In this document: positions 6,368 through 10,334 of the stretch, piece by piece
Layout: each line of letters opens with the position of its first letter
Numbering within the stretch: the first letter of the stretch is position 1
Assembly: GCA_022842805.1 (NCBI GenBank)
Contig: JALHOX010000134.1
Span: 1 to 10,334, forward strand
Direction of reading: 5' to 3'
DNA length: 10,334 nt
DNA from: Phycisphaerae bacterium
GTDB lineage: Bacteria > Planctomycetota > Phycisphaerae > UBA1845 > Fen-1342
Made by a program: the position numbers and the translations under genes
The notes under the pieces: generated by a model
What the model was told of the DNA's origin: nothing
The model's database searches: none
What the model saw: the letters and a program-made list of their open reading frames with translations, nothing else

Positions 6368-9300
6368 ATGCTCCAGCGCACTCCGCATCGTTTTGCTCGT
6401 CGCGCCATCCTCCTGATTGCAACAGCCCTCATCTGCAGCGGCTGTCCCTCGGGTACCGATGGATCCGCCGGCCTCGGCGGCATCGGCAATCTGTTTCAGC
6501 AGGCGCTCACACCGCCCATTCGCGTCGACAGCATCGCGCCCGACAAGGGCTCCGTCGCCGGCGGCACAAAGGTCACCATCGTCGGTGACAGCTTCCCGGC
6601 CGACGCCACCGTGCTCTTCGGCGAATTCGCCGCGACGCAGGTGGCCGTGCTCAATTCGCGCGTGATCGAGGCCATCGCGCCCGCCGGAGCCGCCGGGGCG
6701 ATCAGCATCACTATCACCGCCAGCAACGGACGACGGCTGACCCTGCCGGCGGCGTTTGAATACGTCGACGCGCCAGACCCCGACCCCGCCGCCACCTCCA
6801 TCACGCCGGCGATCGGGCCCGCAGGGGCTGCAACCTCGGTCACGATCTTGGGAAGCAACTTCAAGGCGGGCACGCAAGTCATCTTCGGCGGCCTGCTCGC
6901 GACCCAGACGACGCTGTTGACCGATACGCTTCTGACGGCCATCACTCCCTCCAGCCCCGCGGGAAAGGTCGATGTGCTCATCGTCGCCCCGGGCCGGCCC
7001 ACCGTGGTCCTGCCGCAGGCATTTGAGTTCATCGCCGCCGCGCCGACGCCGATCGCCACGGACACGACCGCGCCGCGTGTGGTCGGGGCCGTTGCGCTCT
7101 CCAACACGGGCGTGCGCATTTCATTCAGCGAGCCGATTCGGGCCGGCGCCGAGCTTGCATCGAACTATCAGATCCGCGGCACCGAGACGGCCTACCTCAC
7201 GGTTTCTTCGGCCCGATTGCTGCCGGACAATCCGTCCGTGGTCGAGCTGACCACGCTCAGCCAGGCCGCCGACACCTACGTGGTGCGCGTCGTCAACGTC
7301 GCCGACGTCGCCGGAAACCCGCTCGCCGCGCCGGACGGCCTTTCCTCGCTGCCGGGCGCGATCCAACCCAGCGAGGCCCGCTTCGCCGGCATCGCGCCGG
7401 GCAACTCCGCCGAGCAGATCGACAGCGACGGCGATGGCTTCGCCGACTGGTTCGAGATGACCGGCTGGAACATCAGCGTCACCACCGTCAACGGAAACCG
7501 CTCGACCTACCGCGTCACCAGCGATCCCTTTAACCCCGACACCGACGGCGACGGCTTCACCGACGCCGAGGAAAACGCCAACGGCTTCGACCCGCGCACC
7601 AGCGACACCGATGCCGACCTGCTCGACGACGTGACCGAGTTCAACCTCTGGTTCAGCAATCCCAACGACCAGGACACCGACAACGACGGATTCAGCGACT
7701 ATCTCGAAGTCACCTTCTTCAAGACCTCGCCCGTGCTGGCCGACACCGACGGCGACCAGTGGACCGACGACGACGAGATCGTCAATCGCAACCGGAATCC
7801 ACGCCTGAGCGACGTGCCGATCCCGCAGATTCGCGTTGGAGAGATCGGGCTGTTCATCAAGGAAACCTACACCTACACCGACGAACAGGGCACCGAGCGG
7901 TCGCAGTCCTTTGAGCGCTCCACCGGGTTTTCCCAAAGCAGCAGTCGAACCTTCAGCACCAGCGACACCCGCGGAAACGAGGCCTCCGACCAGTTCTCCC
8001 AGGGCATCGAGGCCGGCTACGAGTCGCTCAGCCCCAAGGTCGTCGCCAGCGTCGGCTTCGAGCAAACCCGCCAGCGCAGCTACTCCAGCACGATCAGCCA
8101 GGAATCGGCCGAAGAGTCCTCCGAGGAACACAACGAATCTCGCGCATTCGGCAGCAGCTTCAGCGAAAACCGCGCCTTCTCGCGCACGATCGACGAAGCC
8201 CGCCTCAACATGGACGTCACCATCAGCAATGCCAGCAACGTCGCCTTTACGCTGACCGACGTCGAGCTGTCGGCGTTCGTCCGCGACCCCGTGCGGCGCG
8301 TCGATGTCCCGCTCGGCACGCTGCTCTCCGAGCGCGAGATCAATGGCGGCGCCGCTCAGGAATACAACCTCGGCCCCTTCGACCTCGACCGCGGCCCCTT
8401 CATCTTCCGCGACATCCAGATTTTCCCCAACGTCGCCGAACAGCTGCGCAAGAACCCCCGCGCCGTCACCGTCAAAATCGCAAACTTCAACATCCGCGAC
8501 GAATCGGGCCGGCTATTCGCCTTCTCCTCGCAGGACATCAACGACCGCACCGCCGGCCTCGTGATCGACTTCGGCAATGGCGACGTCGAGTCCTATCGCG
8601 TCGCAACTGCCAATATCTTCGATGATCAGGGTCGCCAATCCGGCATCACCATGCGCACCGCGCTGGAGCAGATCGTCGGCATCGCCCGTTTCGAGGGCGA
8701 AGACACAACCCCGCCCAACGCCCCCGTCACCGACGCGATCCGCAACTCCTACGGCGTGAACACCAACAACAACGGTATTCGCGTCCTGACGCGCATTCGC
8801 GGCGTAAAGACGCCCGTCGGCGCCGTCAACACGCAACGCCGCGTCTGGGCCGTCGTGTCCCCGGAGCCGATCTCCGACACCGTGGACTTTGACGACATCG
8901 TGCTGCAAGCCGGGCGAAACTACGCACTGCTCTTCGTGGCCGATCGCGACGGCGACGGGCTCTTTGCCAATGTGGAGTTCCTCTACGGCAGCTCCGACGA
9001 CAACGCCGACACCGATGGCGACGGCATTGGCGACTTTGATGAGGTACGCACGGGCTGGGTGGTGGAGGTCCCGGGCAACCCCTCGCGGGCGTTTTCCGAC
9101 CCGCTCCGCGTCGACTCCGATTCCGATGGCATCTCCGACATCGACGAGCGCGCCCTCGCCACCGACCCGCGCTCCAAGGACACCGATGAAGACGGACTCG
9201 GCGACGCGCAGGAACTCAGCGGCTACGAAATCGCGCTGTTTGACGGCGACGACGACGACACCAACAACCCAGTCTTCAGCGCCACGCCCTACATCGCCCC

Positions 9301-10334
9301 GCGGATCGTGGCCGGCGCCAATGGCATCTGCAACACCGTCGCGGCCGGCGACGATCAGCAGTTGGTGAATCTCAATCAGGCCCCTGCCGGAGGCGCCGCC
9401 GGCGCCGTCATCGGCCCCGGCCCCAACGGCGTGATCGATACGACCCCCGCCGGCGACGACCGCCGTCAGGTCGCCCACGATCAATCCTGGGCCAGCGACC
9501 CGCTGCGCCGCGACACCGACGCCGACGGATTGCCCGACGGTCGCGAGCAGTTCCTCGGCAGCTTGCCGGGCGACCCGCTCGACGCCGGCACCGTCGTCGA
9601 TACCGATCTCGACGGCCTGGTCGATTTCACCGAGATCACGGGTTGGACCATCACCGTCAACGGCGCCAGTCGACAAGTCACTTCCAACCCGCTGGAGCCC
9701 GACACCGACGGCGACGGACTGCCCGATCTGCTCGAACGCATCTATCGCATGGACCCCTCGCGCCGCGACACCGACGGCGACACCCTCGCCGATCGCCAGG
9801 AACTCGACGCCGCGGATCCCGCCGGCTATTTCCCGATCGGCGTCGAAGCCGAATTCACGTCGCGCTGCGCAGATGCGACGAACTGCATGTACAGCGCCCC
9901 CACGACGCCGCTCGGCACCAATCCGCTCCGCGCCGACACCGACGCGGACGGCCGCGCCGATAACGTGGAACTCACCGTGCCCATCATCGTCAGCGTCTTT
10001 GGTCAGGCCCCCTATCAGGTTCTCTCTGATCCCAAGCTGGCCAACGTCGACGCCGACGGCTGGAACGACGGCCAGGAAGCGGCGGCCGGAACCGACCCGA
10101 CCGTCGCCGATACCGATATGGACACCACCTCCGACAGCGTCGAGGCGAGCCGCGGACGAAATCCGCTCCGCCCTGATAAGCGGGTTTCCTTCACCTATAC
10201 CAACATCAACATCATCGGCGACTGCGACAGCGGCAGCGACGGCGGCGACTTCGAGGGACCGCTCAACCTCTCCTATCCGGGCAATACCGGGGAGCAGTTG
10301 TTCAACATGGACAACGTCTGCGACAGCACGCCAG
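6368..10334 (+). CDS. Giant multidomain lipoprotein with binary-toxin B/protective-antigen-like core (partial, 3' end outside the window)
   Basis: The frame stays open from ATG 6368 to the window edge: 1,322 codons and no stop. The N-terminus MLQRTPHRFARRAILLIATA leads to a lipobox-like ICSGC with Cys26 as the likely lipidated residue, although Cys at -3 is unusual. Two IPT/TIG domains follow (about 51-133 and 143-222; IAPDKGSVAGGTKVTIVGDSF marks the first). An Ig-like domain of the SbsA type comes next (about 235-335; APRVVGAVALSNTGVRISF). Then come calcium-type DxDxDG repeats (352-470), a segment resembling the pore domain of anthrax protective antigen (484-775), a beta-rich linker (about 776-858), and more DxDxDG repeats (859-1259). 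From about 1265 a new Cys-containing domain begins (FTYTNINIIGDCDSGSDGG). The protein should be exported and membrane-anchored, with calcium-dependent folding. No good Shine-Dalgarno precedes the start, but the lipoprotein signal fixes it well. Function is unknown. A surface pore, translocase or adhesive structure is inferred from domains alone. Confidence 0.9.
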   Translation, partial: MLQRTPHRFARRAILLIATALICSGCPSGTDGSAGLGGIGNLFQQALTPPIRVDSIAPDKGSVAGGTKVTIVGDSFPADATVLFGEFAATQVAVLNSRVIEAIAPAGAAGAISITITASNGRRLTLPAAFEYVDAPDPDPAATSITPAIGPAGAATSVTILGSNFKAGTQVIFGGLLATQTTLLTDTLLTAITPSSPAGKVDVLIVAPGRPTVVLPQAFEFIAAAPTPIATDTTAPRVVGAVALSNTGVRISFSEPIRAGAELASNYQIRGTETAYLTVSSARLLPDNPSVVELTTLSQAADTYVVRVVNVADVAGNPLAAPDGLSSLPGAIQPSEARFAGIAPGNSAEQIDSDGDGFADWFEMTGWNISVTTVNGNRSTYRVTSDPFNPDTDGDGFTDAEENANGFDPRTSDTDADLLDDVTEFNLWFSNPNDQDTDNDGFSDYLEVTFFKTSPVLADTDGDQWTDDDEIVNRNRNPRLSDVPIPQIRVGEIGLFIKETYTYTDEQGTERSQSFERSTGFSQSSSRTFSTSDTRGNEASDQFSQGIEAGYESLSPKVVASVGFEQTRQRSYSSTISQESAEESSEEHNESRAFGSSFSENRAFSRTIDEARLNMDVTISNASNVAFTLTDVELSAFVRDPVRRVDVPLGTLLSEREINGGAAQEYNLGPFDLDRGPFIFRDIQIFPNVAEQLRKNPRAVTVKIANFNIRDESGRLFAFSSQDINDRTAGLVIDFGNGDVESYRVATANIFDDQGRQSGITMRTALEQIVGIARFEGEDTTPPNAPVTDAIRNSYGVNTNNNGIRVLTRIRGVKTPVGAVNTQRRVWAVVSPEPISDTVDFDDIVLQAGRNYALLFVADRDGDGLFANVEFLYGSSDDNADTDGDGIGDFDEVRTGWVVEVPGNPSRAFSDPLRVDSDSDGISDIDERALATDPRSKDTDEDGLGDAQELSGYEIALFDGDDDDTNNPVFSATPYIAPRIVAGANGICNTVAAGDDQQLVNLNQAPAGGAAGAVIGPGPNGVIDTTPAGDDRRQVAHDQSWASDPLRRDTDADGLPDGREQFLGSLPGDPLDAGTVVDTDLDGLVDFTEITGWTITVNGASRQVTSNPLEPDTDGDGLPDLLERIYRMDPSRRDTDGDTLADRQELDAADPAGYFPIGVEAEFTSRCADATNCMYSAPTTPLGTNPLRADTDADGRADNVELTVPIIVSVFGQAPYQVLSDPKLANVDADGWNDGQEAAAGTDPTVADTDMDTTSDSVEASRGRNPLRPDKRVSFTYTNINIIGDCDSGSDGGDFEGPLNLSYPGNTGEQLFNMDNVCDSTP
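7421..7777 (+). repeat. First cluster of DxDxDG calcium-binding repeats in the lipoprotein
   Basis: Five motifs of the form DxDxDGxxDxxE start at residues 352, 391, 413, 436 and 459. The third (DTDADLLDDVTE) and fifth (DTDGDQWTDDDE) have lost the central Gly. This pattern is shared by thrombospondin type 3 repeats and by the calcium-binding domain 1' of anthrax protective antigen (DRDNDGIPDSLE). The first two motifs are joined by a TGWNISVTTVNG...VTSDP linker, which also recurs later in the protein. The cluster ends 14 residues before the protective-antigen-like core, the same order as in the toxin. Confidence 0.88.
7817..8692 (+). other. Protective-antigen-like (binary toxin B) pore-forming domain, residues about 484-775
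   Basis: Several short blocks match anthrax PA in the same order (PA recalled from memory). PIPQIRVGEIGLFIKE (484-499) corresponds to PA PIVHVDMENIILSKNE. A long Ser/Thr/Gln/Glu-rich stretch with alternating apolar residues (about 509-607) corresponds to the PA membrane-inserting hairpin. DEARLNMDVTISN (609-621) corresponds to DTARLNANIRYVN. VTVKIANFNI...GRL (700-716) corresponds to VYGNIATYNFENGRV. DRTAGLVIDFGNGDV (726-740) corresponds to ETTARIIFNGKDL, and ITMRTALEQIVG (760-771) corresponds to MTLKEALKIAFG. In PA this domain makes the heptameric beta-barrel that passes toxin enzymes across a membrane. Block order and spacing are conserved across nearly 300 residues, so homology is likely. 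Pore activity is inferred. Confidence 0.83.
8942..10144 (+). repeat. Second, longer run of DxDxDG calcium-binding repeats
   Basis: Eleven motifs start at residues 859, 881, 916, 938, 1049, 1078, 1112, 1134, 1190, about 1226 (NVDADGWNDGQE) and 1248. Three pairs (881/916, 1078/1112, 1190/1226) are joined by linkers resembling GWxVxVxGxxxxVxSDP and so repeat the unit seen at 352-402. Between 979 and 1035 lies a different short duplication, AGANGICNTVAAGDD and PGPNGVIDTTPAGDD. A 20-base stretch of DNA encoding the motif is identical at 7535 and 9698, which shows either recent duplication or strong codon constraint. Confidence 0.85.

Noticed and set aside
6377..6445. Twin-arginine export signal (FARRAILLIA) in the lipoprotein
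   Set aside because: Only the two arginines fit. The Phe/Leu-Lys part of the Tat consensus is missing, and a general lipoprotein signal explains the region better.
8513..9676. Long minus-strand frame of 387 codons opposite the calcium repeats
   Set aside because: Its Val/Gly/Asp-rich translation is the antisense image of repeated GACACCGAC codons, and the + strand frame here is an uninterrupted, domain-consistent gene. The same applies to the minus-strand frame at 7121-8131.
7538..10144. Recurring GACACCGACGGCGAC strings as a CRISPR or DNA-level repeat array
   Set aside because: The spacing is irregular, the copies stay in one reading frame, and they encode DxDxDG protein motifs.

Overview
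The window reads as chromosomal DNA of a high-GC, Gram-negative-type bacterium. I favour a planctomycete (Phycisphaerae-like), from the mix of DevBCA-type export genes, long proteins with IPT and calcium-repeat domains, and poor Shine-Dalgarno sites. That is an inference from style, not from a marker gene. All genes lie on the + strand.

Layout. Bases 1-248 hold no gene I can support, only small hairpins and a weak candidate tRNA promoter. A complete tRNA-Pro(CGG) lies at 249-323. Bases 324-516 appear empty. A good sigma70-type promoter (517-544) and a palindromic candidate operator (561-582) then lead into a four-gene operon: a CecR-like TetR regulator, a DevC/FtsX-type ABC permease, a MacB/LolD/DevA-type ATPase and a HlyD/DevB-type membrane fusion protein. 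Every junction overlaps by 4 or 8 bases, so the four are almost certainly co-transcribed and translationally coupled. They would make a self-regulated tripartite efflux or export system, with an outer-membrane TolC partner encoded elsewhere.

After a 222-base gap come two membrane proteins 15 bases apart: a 219-residue aquaporin-family channel whose selectivity-filter arginine is replaced by valine, and an ABC-3 (ZnuB/MntB-type) metal permease with no ATPase or binding protein beside it.

From 6368 to the end of the window one uninterrupted reading frame (1,322 codons, still open) encodes a very large predicted lipoprotein. In order it has a lipoprotein-type signal, two IPT/TIG domains, an Ig-like domain, a cluster of DxDxDG calcium repeats, and a segment (about residues 484-775) that closely follows the pore-forming domain of anthrax protective antigen and other binary-toxin B components. 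A second, longer run of DxDxDG repeats follows, then the start of a Cys-containing C-terminal domain cut by the window edge. This toxin-translocase-like core inside a cell-anchored planctomycete protein, with no PA14 domain, receptor-binding domain or toxin enzymatic subunit in view, is the most interesting item here.
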